This document shows, piece after piece, positions 1 through 7,057 of a DNA stretch of 11,540 nt. The stretch's first letter is position 1, and every line of letters begins with the position of its first letter. The stretch comes from Hyphomicrobiales bacterium (GTDB taxonomy: Bacteria > Pseudomonadota > Alphaproteobacteria > Rhizobiales > Aestuariivirgaceae): positions 1 to 11,540 of the forward strand of contig JALVFB010000147.1 of NCBI GenBank assembly GCA_027030295.1, written 5' to 3'. The notes under the pieces are model-generated. The model was not told the origin of the DNA. It searched no databases and saw only the letters and a program-made list of their open reading frames with translations. Made by a program: the position numbers and the translations under genes.

Positions 1-638
1 TGTTCGAGGGCGCCCAGGGCACGTATCTCGACATCGACCACGGCACCTATCCGTTCGTCACCAGCTCCAACACCGTGGCCGGCAACGCCGCCACCGGGTC
101 GGGCGTCGGGCCTTCGACGCTGGAGTTCGTGCTGGGAATAGCGAAGGCCTACACCACCCGCGTCGGTGCCGGGCCATTCCCCACCGAACTGTTCGATGAG
201 GTGGGCAGGACCATCGCCGAGCGCGGGCACGAGTTCGGCACCGTCACCGGCCGGGCGCGCCGCTGCGGCTGGTTCGACGCGGTGCTGGTGCGGCAAGCGG
301 TGAAGGTTTCCGGAATGGACGGCATCGCGCTGACCAAGCTGGACGTGCTGGATGGCTTCGACGAGGTGAAGGTGTGCGTGGGCTACGAGCTGGACGGCGA
401 GCGCATCGACCGCCTGCCGGCAGGGCAGGGCGCGCAGGAGCGGGTGAAGCCCATCTACGAGACCATGCCGGGCTGGAAGGAGAGCACCTATGGCGCGCGT
501 TCGTGGAACGACCTGCCGGCGCAGGCGGTGAAGTATATTCGACATATCGAGGAGCTCATCGAGTGTCCGGTCACGCTGGTTTCCACCTCGCCGGAGCGCG
601 AGGACACCATCCTGGTGAAGGATCCGTTCGAGGACTGA
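1..638 (+). CDS. purA: Adenylosuccinate synthetase, C-terminal half (5' end outside window)
   Basis: This enzyme joins IMP and aspartate using GTP to form adenylosuccinate, the first committed step from IMP to AMP, in the cytoplasm. The reading frame is open from base 3 with no start, so the gene is cut by the window edge; 212 complete residues are visible, about half of the roughly 430 usual for the family. Family hallmarks seen are [20 protein letters not shown] at the very start, the [17 protein letters not shown] stretch, the substrate loop [33 protein letters not shown], and the closing [13 protein letters not shown] with STSPERE. The frame ends in TGA. The next gene, plsC, starts 7 bases after the stop, so the two are probably cotranscribed. 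Identification is secure. Confidence 0.97.
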   Translation, partial: FEGAQGTYLDIDHGTYPFVTSSNTVAGNAATGSGVGPSTLEFVLGIAKAYTTRVGAGPFPTELFDEVGRTIAERGHEFGTVTGRARRCGWFDAVLVRQAVKVSGMDGIALTKLDVLDGFDEVKVCVGYELDGERIDRLPAGQGAQERVKPIYETMPGWKESTYGARSWNDLPAQAVKYIRHIEELIECPVTLVSTSPEREDTILVKDPFED

Positions 639-645
639 GGCGCTC

Positions 646-1431
646 ATGCCCGCACGGGCCGACATCCGCCGGCGGCTGACGCCCGCCATCGTGCTGCGCT
701 CCATGGCGCTTAATGTGGCGTTTTACGTCTCCTATCCGCTGGTGATGATCGGCGGCTTCTTCTACCTGTTCCTGCCGCGCCGATATGCCATGGGGGCATT
801 GCGCTGGTGGTCGCGCGCATTCATCGGCATGTGCCGGCATCTCGGCGGCATCGAGATGCGGGTGGAAGGCGCTGAACATATCCCGCGCGAGGCGGCGCTG
901 GTGGCCGGCAAGCATCAGTCGTTCTGGGAGACGTTCGCGCTGTTCCACCTGTTTCCCGATCCGGCCATCGTGCTGAAGAAGGAGCTGGCGCGCATCCCGC
1001 TGGTGGGCTGGTTCATCCGCAAGTTCAAGCATATCCTGGTCAAGCGCGAGGCCGGGTCGAAGGCGCTGAAGGACCTCATCCGCCAGGGCGAGGAAGCCAT
1101 CGCGGAAGGACGGCAGATCATCATCTTTCCCGAAGGGCATCGCATGGCCGTATACGCCGCGCCGGACTACAAGCCCGGCGTTGCGGCGCTTTATTCGAGG
1201 CTGGGCGTGAAATGCGTGCCGTTTGCGCTGAACGCCGGCGTGTTCTGGCCCAGGCGCACCTTCTGGCGCTGGCCCGGCACCATCACCGTGCGCTTCCTGC
1301 CGCCCATCGAGCCGGGGCTGCCGCGCAAGGAGTTCATGAAGCGGCTGCAAGATTCCATCGAGCCGGCCACGCGGGAGCTGGTGGGGGAAGGCGTGGCGCA
1401 GTTGCGGAAGCGCGGGTTACTGGCGGAGTAG
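646..1431 (+). CDS. plsC: 1-acyl-sn-glycerol-3-phosphate acyltransferase (PlsC family)
   Basis: A 261-residue membrane-associated acyltransferase, predicted to acylate lysophosphatidic acid to phosphatidic acid at the inner membrane. A hydrophobic segment lies at about residues 15-43 (FYVSYPLVMIGGFFYLFLP). The catalytic block I is KHQSFWETF, with His90 and Glu95, so the usual H-x4-D reads H-x4-E. Block III is FPEGHR at residues 161-166 where most relatives have FPEGTR, followed by DYKPGVAALY. Block IV is probably VKCVPFALNAGVFW. The ATG at 646 lies 7 bases after the purA stop, with GAGG overlapping that stop as a plausible ribosome site. Length is normal. The family is clear; the exact acyl acceptor is inferred, and an ornithine- or other lysolipid acyltransferase cannot be excluded. 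Confidence 0.88.
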   Translation: MPARADIRRRLTPAIVLRSMALNVAFYVSYPLVMIGGFFYLFLPRRYAMGALRWWSRAFIGMCRHLGGIEMRVEGAEHIPREAALVAGKHQSFWETFALFHLFPDPAIVLKKELARIPLVGWFIRKFKHILVKREAGSKALKDLIRQGEEAIAEGRQIIIFPEGHRMAVYAAPDYKPGVAALYSRLGVKCVPFALNAGVFWPRRTFWRWPGTITVRFLPPIEPGLPRKEFMKRLQDSIEPATRELVGEGVAQLRKRGLLAE

Positions 1432-1441
1432 AGCAAGCCGC

Positions 1442-1493
1442 CGCAAACGGCGACAAATCGCCATTGGCGCTTCTCCTGGATAAATCCCATATT
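1442..1493 (+). promoter_or_regulatory. Imperfect palindrome with candidate nrdJ promoter (copy 1)
   Basis: An imperfect stem (1442-1453 with 1458-1469, core GGCGA-caaa-TCGCC) overlaps a possible -35 hexamer TTGGCG at 1464-1469. A weak AT-rich -10 candidate (CATATT) lies at 1488-1493, 18 bases further on. The stretch 1448-1486 aligns without gaps to 3586-3624 (30 of 39 identical by hand), including TCGCCATTG-G/A-CGCTTCTC. Position and reuse suggest a promoter or operator; this is inference. No ribonucleotide-reductase regulator (NrdR) boxes or cobalamin riboswitch are recognisable in the 108-base gap. Confidence 0.4.
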
Positions 1494-1539
1494 TCAATCC
1501 ATATCCGAAATCTGCAGGGGCGAAAAAACGGACGAGTTC

Positions 1540-3477
1540 ATGGACAAGCGCGCGGAGCCGTTCGCCTTCGCCGGCATTGCCCGCGAGATCTGGGACATCA
1601 AGTATCGCTACCGGCTGGCCGACGGCACCATCATCGACCGCACCATCGAGGACACCTGGCGGCGCGTGGCCGAGGCCATCGCGGCGGCGGAGCCGGAAAA
1701 CGCGCGTGCGCGCTGGGCGGAAGCCTTCCATGACATTCTGCGCGATTTCCGCTTCCTGCCCGGCGGGCGCATCATCGCGGGTGCGGGCACGAAGCGCGAC
1801 GTGACGCTCTTCAACTGCTTCGTGATGGGCGACATCGAGGACACCGTCGCCGGCATCTTCGAGGTGCTGAAGGAATCGGCGCTGACCATGGAGGCCGGCG
1901 GCGGCATCGGCGTGGACTTTTCCACCATCCGGCCGAAGGGCGCCATCATCGAGAAGCTGGACGCCACCGCCGCCGGGCCGGTGGCCTTCATGGACGTGTG
2001 GGACGCCATGTGCAGGACCATCATGGCCGCCGGCGCGCGGCGCGGGGCGATGATGGGCGTGCTGGCCTGCGACCATCCGGACCTCGAGGAATTCATCCAC
2101 GCCAAGCGCAAGCCGGGCCGGCTGACCAATTTCAACATGTCGGTGCTGGTGACGGACGCCTTCATGAAGGCGGTTCAGGCCGATGCCGACTGGTCGCTGA
2201 CGTTCAACGGGAAGGAAGTGCGGCGCGTGAAGGCCCGCGACCTGTGGGACGCCATCATGCGCTCCACCCATGATCACGCGGAGCCGGGCGTCATCTTCGT
2301 CGACACCATCAACCGCGAGAACAATCTGTGGTGGCTGGAACACATCCACGCCACGAACCCCTGCGGTGAACAGCCGCTGCCGCCGCATGGCTCGTGTCTG
2401 CTGGGGTCGGTGAACCTGACGCGGTTCGTGAAGCGGCCCTTCGCGCCGGATGCGCGGCTGAACGAGGAGGAGCTGTGCAAGGTCGTGCGGGTGGCGGTGC
2501 GGCTGCTGGACGATGCCATTACCGTCTCGCGTTACCCGCTTCAGGCGCAGCGAGCCGAGGCGCATGCCAAGCGGCGCATGGGGCTGGGCATCACGGGGCT
2601 GGCGGATGCGCTGGCCATGCTGGGCCTGCGCTATGGCTCGGAGGAGGCGGCGCAAACGGCGAAGGGCTGGATGGCCTGCATCGAGCGCGCGGCCTATGAG
2701 GCGAGCGTGGAGCTGGCGCGGGAGAAGGGGCCGTTTCCGTTGTTCGACGCGGAGCGCTATGCATCTTGCGGCCACGCGGCGAAATTGCCGGAAGAGCTGA
2801 AGGCGCAAATTGGAAAACATGGCATCCGCAACGCGCTGCTCACCTCCATCGCGCCGACGGGCACCATCTCGCTGCTGGCGGGCAATGTCTCGTCGGGAAT
2901 CGAGCCGATCTTCGCGCTGGAATATGTGCGGCGGCTGCGGCTGCCGGACGGGTCGGCGAAGGAAGAGCTGCTGGAGGACTACGCGGTGCGTCTGTGGCGG
3001 AAGCTGCATGGCGATGCGCCGCTGCCGGAGGCCTTCGTGACGGTGGAGGATCTCTCCTGGCGTGATCACCTGCGCATGCAGGCGGCGCTGCAAGAGCACG
3101 TGGATTCGGCCATTTCCAAGACCATCAATCTGCCGGAGGACATTTCCTTCGAGGATTTCCGCGAGGTTTATGCGGAGGCCTGGAAGGCGGGGCTGAAGGG
3201 CGTGACCACCTATCGGCCCAATCCGGTGACCGGCGCGGTGTTGCAGCCGGTGGACGAAGCGGCGCGGAAACCGGCGGCGGACGAGGCCATGGAGGAGCCG
3301 CTGCCGGAAACCGACCTTTCCGGCGATGGCTGCGATGCCGTGGCCTGCACCCTGCCGCCGCCCAAACCGCGCCCGGAGCGGCTGGCCGAGACCTGTCCGG
3401 CCTGTGGCGAGCCGACGCTGGTGCATACGGAAGGCTGCGCCCAGTGCCTGTCCTGTGATCACTCGACGTGTGGGTGA
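1540..3477 (+). CDS. nrdJ: Adenosylcobalamin-dependent (class II) ribonucleotide reductase
   Basis: Reduces ribonucleotides to deoxyribonucleotides using a radical generated from adenosylcobalamin, so it needs no oxygen and no separate radical subunit. The 645-residue protein carries the family's key features. Cys93 in LFNCFV and Cys286 in GSCLLGSVNL are the expected redox pair. The TNPCGEQPL motif supplies Asn273, the thiyl-radical Cys275 and Glu277. The finger loop appears as SIAPTGTISLLAGNVSSG. The C-terminus is cysteine-rich (CPAC at 619-622, then Cys633, 636, 639 and 644), matching the tail thought to bind zinc and recycle the active-site disulfide. It belongs to the short form, not the ~1200-residue form found in some alphaproteobacteria. 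ATG 1540 is preceded by GGACGAG at suitable spacing. The gene stands alone, 108 bases behind plsC. Confidence 0.96.
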   Translation: MDKRAEPFAFAGIAREIWDIKYRYRLADGTIIDRTIEDTWRRVAEAIAAAEPENARARWAEAFHDILRDFRFLPGGRIIAGAGTKRDVTLFNCFVMGDIEDTVAGIFEVLKESALTMEAGGGIGVDFSTIRPKGAIIEKLDATAAGPVAFMDVWDAMCRTIMAAGARRGAMMGVLACDHPDLEEFIHAKRKPGRLTNFNMSVLVTDAFMKAVQADADWSLTFNGKEVRRVKARDLWDAIMRSTHDHAEPGVIFVDTINRENNLWWLEHIHATNPCGEQPLPPHGSCLLGSVNLTRFVKRPFAPDARLNEEELCKVVRVAVRLLDDAITVSRYPLQAQRAEAHAKRRMGLGITGLADALAMLGLRYGSEEAAQTAKGWMACIERAAYEASVELAREKGPFPLFDAERYASCGHAAKLPEELKAQIGKHGIRNALLTSIAPTGTISLLAGNVSSGIEPIFALEYVRRLRLPDGSAKEELLEDYAVRLWRKLHGDAPLPEAFVTVEDLSWRDHLRMQAALQEHVDSAISKTINLPEDISFEDFREVYAEAWKAGLKGVTTYRPNPVTGAVLQPVDEAARKPAADEAMEEPLPETDLSGDGCDAVACTLPPPKPRPERLAETCPACGEPTLVHTEGCAQCLSCDHSTCG

Positions 3478-3485
3478 CCGGAGTT

Positions 3486-3565
3486 TTCCGGCAGCCGGCG
3501 CCTGTCAAGGGGCAAGCCCGCTTCGCGGCGCCGAAGGCGCCCTTGACAGGCGCCGGCTGCCGGAA
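3486..3565. repeat. Perfect 26-bp inverted repeat with 28-base loop
   Basis: The left arm 3486-3511 (beginning TTCCGGCAGCCGGCGCC) is the exact reverse complement of 3540-3565. The loop, 3512-3539, itself holds GGCGCC-GAA-GGCGCC. The structure begins 8 bases after the nrdJ stop. No T-run follows on either strand, so it does not look like a standard intrinsic terminator. It could stabilise the nrdJ transcript 3' end, act as a Rho-independent pause, or be one copy of a dispersed repeat family; the sequence alone cannot decide. Confidence 0.85.
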
Positions 3566-3575
3566 GAATGGCAAT

Positions 3576-3611
3576 GAAGCGCCAATGGCGAAATATCGCC
3601 ATTGACGCTTC
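3576..3611. repeat. 16-bp palindrome (copy 2 of the nrdJ-upstream element)
   Basis: Arms 3576-3591 and 3596-3611 pair over 16 positions with a single mismatch that is G-U in RNA, around the loop AATA. The right arm, TCGCCATTGACGCTTC, matches the copy in front of nrdJ with one difference over the 18 bases from 3596 to 3613. No T-run follows, which argues against a terminator. Confidence 0.8.
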
Positions 3612-3631
3612 TCTCAAACAAATCTGCTAAA
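3602..3631 (+). promoter_or_regulatory. Candidate promoter, possibly the ancestral obg promoter
   Basis: TTGACG at 3602-3607 is a good -35 match and sits inside the right arm of the palindrome. GCTAAA at 3626-3631 is a weak -10 after an 18-base spacer. The same arrangement is seen in front of nrdJ. Removing the MITE-like element and one target copy would put this promoter about 105 bases before the obg start. Further along, GCAAAT-ctctac-ATTTGC (3672-3689) is a small palindrome and GATAAT (3696-3701) another possible -10 with no good -35. Confidence 0.35.
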
Positions 3632-3701
3632 GGAACATTTTGGTCAGCGGCAACAGTCTTCACTTTCACGTGCAAATCTCTACATTTGCGGAACGGATAA
3701 T

Positions 3702-3710
3702 GAATGGGCG
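3702..3710. repeat. Target-site duplication, left copy
   Basis: GAATGGGCG here recurs exactly at 3856-3864 on the other side of the MITE-like element. One further C matches in both copies but is better assigned to the element's terminal repeat on the left. Confidence 0.75.
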
Positions 3711-3855
3711 CACACTACACGACATGGTTGGAAATCTTCTCCGTCATGCCGGCGAAAGCCGGCATCTCCAGCCACAAACGCATGAGTTTGCGGCACGAGA
3801 CCCCGGCTTTCGCCGGGGTGACGAGAAAGATAACGGCGCTGTGTCGTATAGTGTG
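3711..3855. mobile_element. 145-bp MITE-like element with terminal inverted repeats
   Basis: The ends are CACACTACACGACA (3711-3724) and TGTCGTATAGTGTG (3842-3855), inverted repeats of 14 bp with one mismatch. Exact 9-bp direct repeats, GAATGGGCG, abut both ends, as expected for a transposition target duplication. The interior is largely one long imperfect palindrome centred near 3780. There is no transposase or credible coding region, so movement would depend on an enzyme encoded elsewhere. The inner core resembles palindromic repeats scattered through many alphaproteobacterial genomes (knowledge from memory). The element separates obg from sequence upstream, and its right end carries TATAGT (3847-3852), a possible -10 without a good -35. 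Confidence 0.75.
3737..3827. repeat. Core palindrome of the MITE-like element (REP-like)
   Basis: Nested pairing includes TTCTC-CGTCA with TGACGAGAA, CCGGCGAAAGCCGG with CCGGCTTTCGCCGG, and CCACAAAC with GTTTGCGG around the tip GCATGA. One extra C in the left arm and a few mismatches interrupt it. As RNA it would form a long hairpin in any transcript entering obg from upstream. Confidence 0.8.
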
Positions 3856-3864
3856 GAATGGGCG
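3856..3864. repeat. Target-site duplication, right copy
   Basis: An exact repeat of GAATGGGCG at 3702-3710, directly abutting the right terminal repeat. It lies 25 bases before the obg start codon. Confidence 0.75.
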
Positions 3865-3886
3865 CCTGAAAACGGCGCAGGGATGA

Positions 3887-4927
<1,041 letters not shown>

Positions 4928-4950
4928 TGGGAAAAACGCGCACGACAAAA

Positions 4951-4973
4951 CGCGCCGACGGAGCGTCGGCGCG
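4951..4973. terminator. Bidirectional terminator between convergent obg and rpmF
   Basis: A perfect 10-bp stem, CGCGCCGACG (4951-4960) with CGTCGGCGCG (4964-4973), closes a GAG loop. On the minus strand it is followed by TTTTGTCG, serving rpmF; on the plus strand by ATTTCAT, a weaker tract serving obg. Its position between two converging genes fits. Confidence 0.8.
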
Positions 4974-4999
4974 ATTTCATGGTGCGGTGGTGAACCGGA

Positions 5000-5185
5000 T
5001 CAGTATTCGTCCTTCGGCGGCAGCACCTGGCGGCCGCGATACATGCCGGTCTTCAGGTCGATGTGATGCGGCCGGCGCAGCTCGCCGGTGTTCTTGTCTT
5101 CCACCCAGGTGACGGTTTCCTTGCGGTGCCCGCCCCGGCGCTTGCCGATGCGCGAGCGCGTGACCTTTTTCTTCGGAACGGCCAT
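5000..5185 (-). CDS. rpmF: 50S ribosomal protein L32, zinc-free type
   Basis: A 61-residue protein of the large ribosomal subunit. It begins [17 protein letters not shown] and ends [18 protein letters not shown], the standard L32 start and an alphaproteobacterial-type end. The CxxC pairs of zinc-binding L32 are absent and replaced by [15 protein letters not shown], so this copy should not need zinc. The start at 5185 is chosen over a longer frame reaching 5239 because MAVPKKK is the conserved N-terminus and GGAG lies 9 bases upstream of it. The central part ([12 protein letters not shown]) seems less typical than the more usual RRSHDAL-like segment. It converges on obg and shares a terminator with it; a hairpin and a -10-like TATAAG lie upstream. 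Confidence 0.95.
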   Translation of the reverse strand: MAVPKKKVTRSRIGKRRGGHRKETVTWVEDKNTGELRRPHHIDLKTGMYRGRQVLPPKDEY

Positions 5186-5208
5186 GATTCCAGCTCCATG
5201 AACGTTGA

Positions 5209-5230
5209 TGCCGGAGGCGCTCCTCCGGCA
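5209..5230 (-). promoter_or_regulatory. Hairpin in the rpmF leader
   Basis: TGCCGGAGG (5209-5217) pairs perfectly with CCTCCGGCA (5222-5230) around a 4-base loop, ending 23 bases before the rpmF start. No T-run follows in the direction of transcription, so it is more likely a leader structure, possibly involved in feedback control, than a terminator for the gene upstream. The function is inference. Confidence 0.5.
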
Positions 5231-5262
5231 GGGTTGCATGCCATTGCCGCGTGATGGCGCGC

Positions 5263-5291
5263 CTTATAGCGCAGGCCGGGCGGTTTGTGCC
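5263..5291 (-). promoter_or_regulatory. Candidate rpmF promoter
   Basis: On the minus strand TATAAG (5268-5263) is a good -10 match, with GGCACA (5291-5286) as a weak -35 after 17 bases. It would give a leader of about 70 bases containing the 5209-5230 hairpin. No other T/A-rich signal exists in the 144 bases between orf52 and rpmF except an A-run near 5295. Confidence 0.45.
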
Positions 5292-5329
5292 AGCAAAAAA
5301 TGCGCTTTCGGACCGTCTCTCAGCCACCC

Positions 5330-6997
5330 TCAGCCCTTTTTGGGCGGCAGGCCGGGGTCGTCCGGCAGCGGCGGACGGGGGCCGGTTTCTTCCGGCACCT
5401 CCGTCACGGCTTCCGCCACGGGGCCTTGCGGCCGGGTGGCGGGCGCGTCCGCGGCCGGCTGGCGCGGCGCCATGGGGGCGGGATTTTCCACAATGGGCGG
5501 TGCGGCCGGCTCCCGTTGCCGGTCGGGGGGCGCCGGCGTTGCGGGCGCTTCTTCCGCCAGCAGGTCGTTGGAGGTCGCCTGCGGCGCATCGGCTTCCGCC
5601 GGTGTCTCCGGCTCGACGATTTCCGCCGCCGCCGGCAGCGGCTCCGGCGTTTGCTCCGCAGCGGGCGGCTGCAACCATTCCTCCGGCACCGGCTCGCTGA
5701 GCAGGGCCGTGCCCGGCGAGGCGGGCGGTTCGCGCCAGGCGAAAGCGCCAAGCGCGCCGGCGGGCGACACCGGCAGCCACACCGGCGAGACGACAGCATC
5801 GGCCACCCAGGCCGGATCGGGCCGGGCCATGCGGGCGCGGCGCAGCCATTCGCGCACGCGGCCGATGTCGCCGCTGCGGGCCTCTTCCAGCTCCGCCATC
5901 AGCAGGAAGATGCGGGCGGAGGGGTTTTCGTTCAGCCATGGGCGCAGCGCGCCAAGCGCGGTGTCCCAGTCGTGCGCGTCGATGGCGGCGCGGGCCAGGG
6001 CCACCGCGCCTTCCTCGCCGCCGGAGGCTTTCCTCAGCAATTGGCGCACCCGGACGAGGCGGTCGGCCGGCGAATCGCCGTGGCGCAAGTGGGCATAGAC
6101 CTCGGCGATGTCCGGATGCGGCGACAGCTTCCAGGTCTTTTCCAGCACCTTCGCCGCCTTGCGCACCTTGCCCTGGGCGGCCAGCAGGCGCCCGGCGATA
6201 ACGGCGGCGGGAATGAGCGCCGGATCGAGCTTGTGCGCCTGCAGGGCGAGCTGCGTGGCGCGCGCCGGATCCCGTTCTTCCAGTGCCTGGGCCTCGGCCG
6301 TGTATGCCACGGCCTGCTTGCGCTTTTCTTCCGTCTTGTCGATGAGTTTGGCCTTGCGCATGCGGGCGAGCAGCGCGCGCACCCGCGGCCAGTCGCCGGA
6401 AAGGGCGGCGAATTTCAGCACCGCCTCCGCCGCCCAGGCGAGGTTGGGATATTTTCGCAGGGCGACCTCGGCCACGGCGCGGGCGGCGTCGGTGTTGCCC
6501 TCCTTCTGCGCCAGTTCGAACAGGCCGTGCAGCGCCGCCGGCTCCATCTGCGGGTCCTTGCGCAGGCGGGCCAGATAGTGCTGGGCGGCGCGGGCATCGC
6601 CGGCGGCCAGGGCCGAATGGGCCTCCAGCAGCCGCGCCATGGGTTCGTCGGGGGCCAGGCGCACCGCCTTGCGCGCGGCCCTGCCGGCGCTTGCGGCGTC
6701 TCCGGCCAGCAGCGCGGTGAAGCCGCCGGTGAGCTCCTGCAACGCCTTGCGGCGGCGGTTGCGGCGGAACAGGTCGGTGATGGCGAACGGCGCGCCGACG
6801 ATCCAGCGCAACAGGCGCAAGACCACCCAGGCCAGCAGCAGGAACACCAGCAGGGCCGCCAGCGCCAGCGCCACCGGCATGTTCTCGATGTGCCAGCCGA
6901 ACCAGTCGATGGTGATGTGTCCGGGATGGCTGGCCAGCCAGGTCAGCCCCCAGGCCAGCGCCATGACCACCACGAACCAGAATATCAATCGCCACAT
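5330..6997 (-). CDS. Orf52 / HemY-N family TPR membrane protein
   Basis: A 555-residue inner-membrane protein of the HemY N-terminal family, equivalent to Orf52, the partner of Mic60 in Alphaproteobacteria. It starts MWRLIFWFVVVMALAW, with membrane segments at about residues 4-22 and 41-67 separated by the typical ITIDWFGWHIE linker. Helical TPR-like repeats follow from about 85 to 390. A tryptophan-rich motif, WVADAV-x4-W-LPVSPAG (Trp397, Trp407, Trp421), closes the folded part; it is cysteine-free, unlike HemY relatives with a W-x-C-x2-C-G version. Residues 421-555 form a Pro/Ala/Glu-rich, probably disordered tail. The start lies 60 bases after the mic60 stop, indicating one operon. Despite its name, HemY here is not protoporphyrinogen oxidase; roles in haem synthesis or membrane shaping are family knowledge, not seen directly. 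Confidence 0.88.
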   Translation of the reverse strand: MWRLIFWFVVVMALAWGLTWLASHPGHITIDWFGWHIENMPVALALAALLVFLLLAWVVLRLLRWIVGAPFAITDLFRRNRRRKALQELTGGFTALLAGDAASAGRAARKAVRLAPDEPMARLLEAHSALAAGDARAAQHYLARLRKDPQMEPAALHGLFELAQKEGNTDAARAVAEVALRKYPNLAWAAEAVLKFAALSGDWPRVRALLARMRKAKLIDKTEEKRKQAVAYTAEAQALEERDPARATQLALQAHKLDPALIPAAVIAGRLLAAQGKVRKAAKVLEKTWKLSPHPDIAEVYAHLRHGDSPADRLVRVRQLLRKASGGEEGAVALARAAIDAHDWDTALGALRPWLNENPSARIFLLMAELEEARSGDIGRVREWLRRARMARPDPAWVADAVVSPVWLPVSPAGALGAFAWREPPASPGTALLSEPVPEEWLQPPAAEQTPEPLPAAAEIVEPETPAEADAPQATSNDLLAEEAPATPAPPDRQREPAAPPIVENPAPMAPRQPAADAPATRPQGPVAEAVTEVPEETGPRPPLPDDPGLPPKKG

Positions 6998-7057
6998 GAT
7001 AAGTCTTCCGCCCCCGTCAGGATGTGCCGTTCATGTTTCCGTTCACGTCCCGCTCGT

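Noticed and set aside
1432..1539. Possible cobalamin riboswitch or NrdR boxes before nrdJ
   Set aside because: The gap is shorter than a cobalamin riboswitch and shows no B12-box; no pair of NrdR-type palindromes could be found.
1417..3462. A 681-codon minus-strand frame opposite nrdJ
   Set aside because: It mirrors a clear ribonucleotide reductase; its composition (Arg/His/Gln-rich) is that of an antisense shadow.
3486..3565. The 26-bp inverted repeat as an intrinsic terminator of nrdJ
   Set aside because: No T-run follows the stem on either strand, so it was listed as a repeat of uncertain role.
5186..5239. N-terminal extension of L32 by 18 residues
   Set aside because: L32 proteins begin MAVPK; the extension lies over the leader hairpin and the ribosome site fits the shorter start.
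5269..5295. Sigma-54-type promoter (CTGGCAC on the minus strand)
   Set aside because: The -24 half is present but the TTGC of the -12 half is missing at the required spacing.
4977..6995. A 672-codon minus-strand frame overlapping orf52 and rpmF
   Set aside because: Arg/Gly/Ala-rich frame-shifted reading of two real genes on the same strand.
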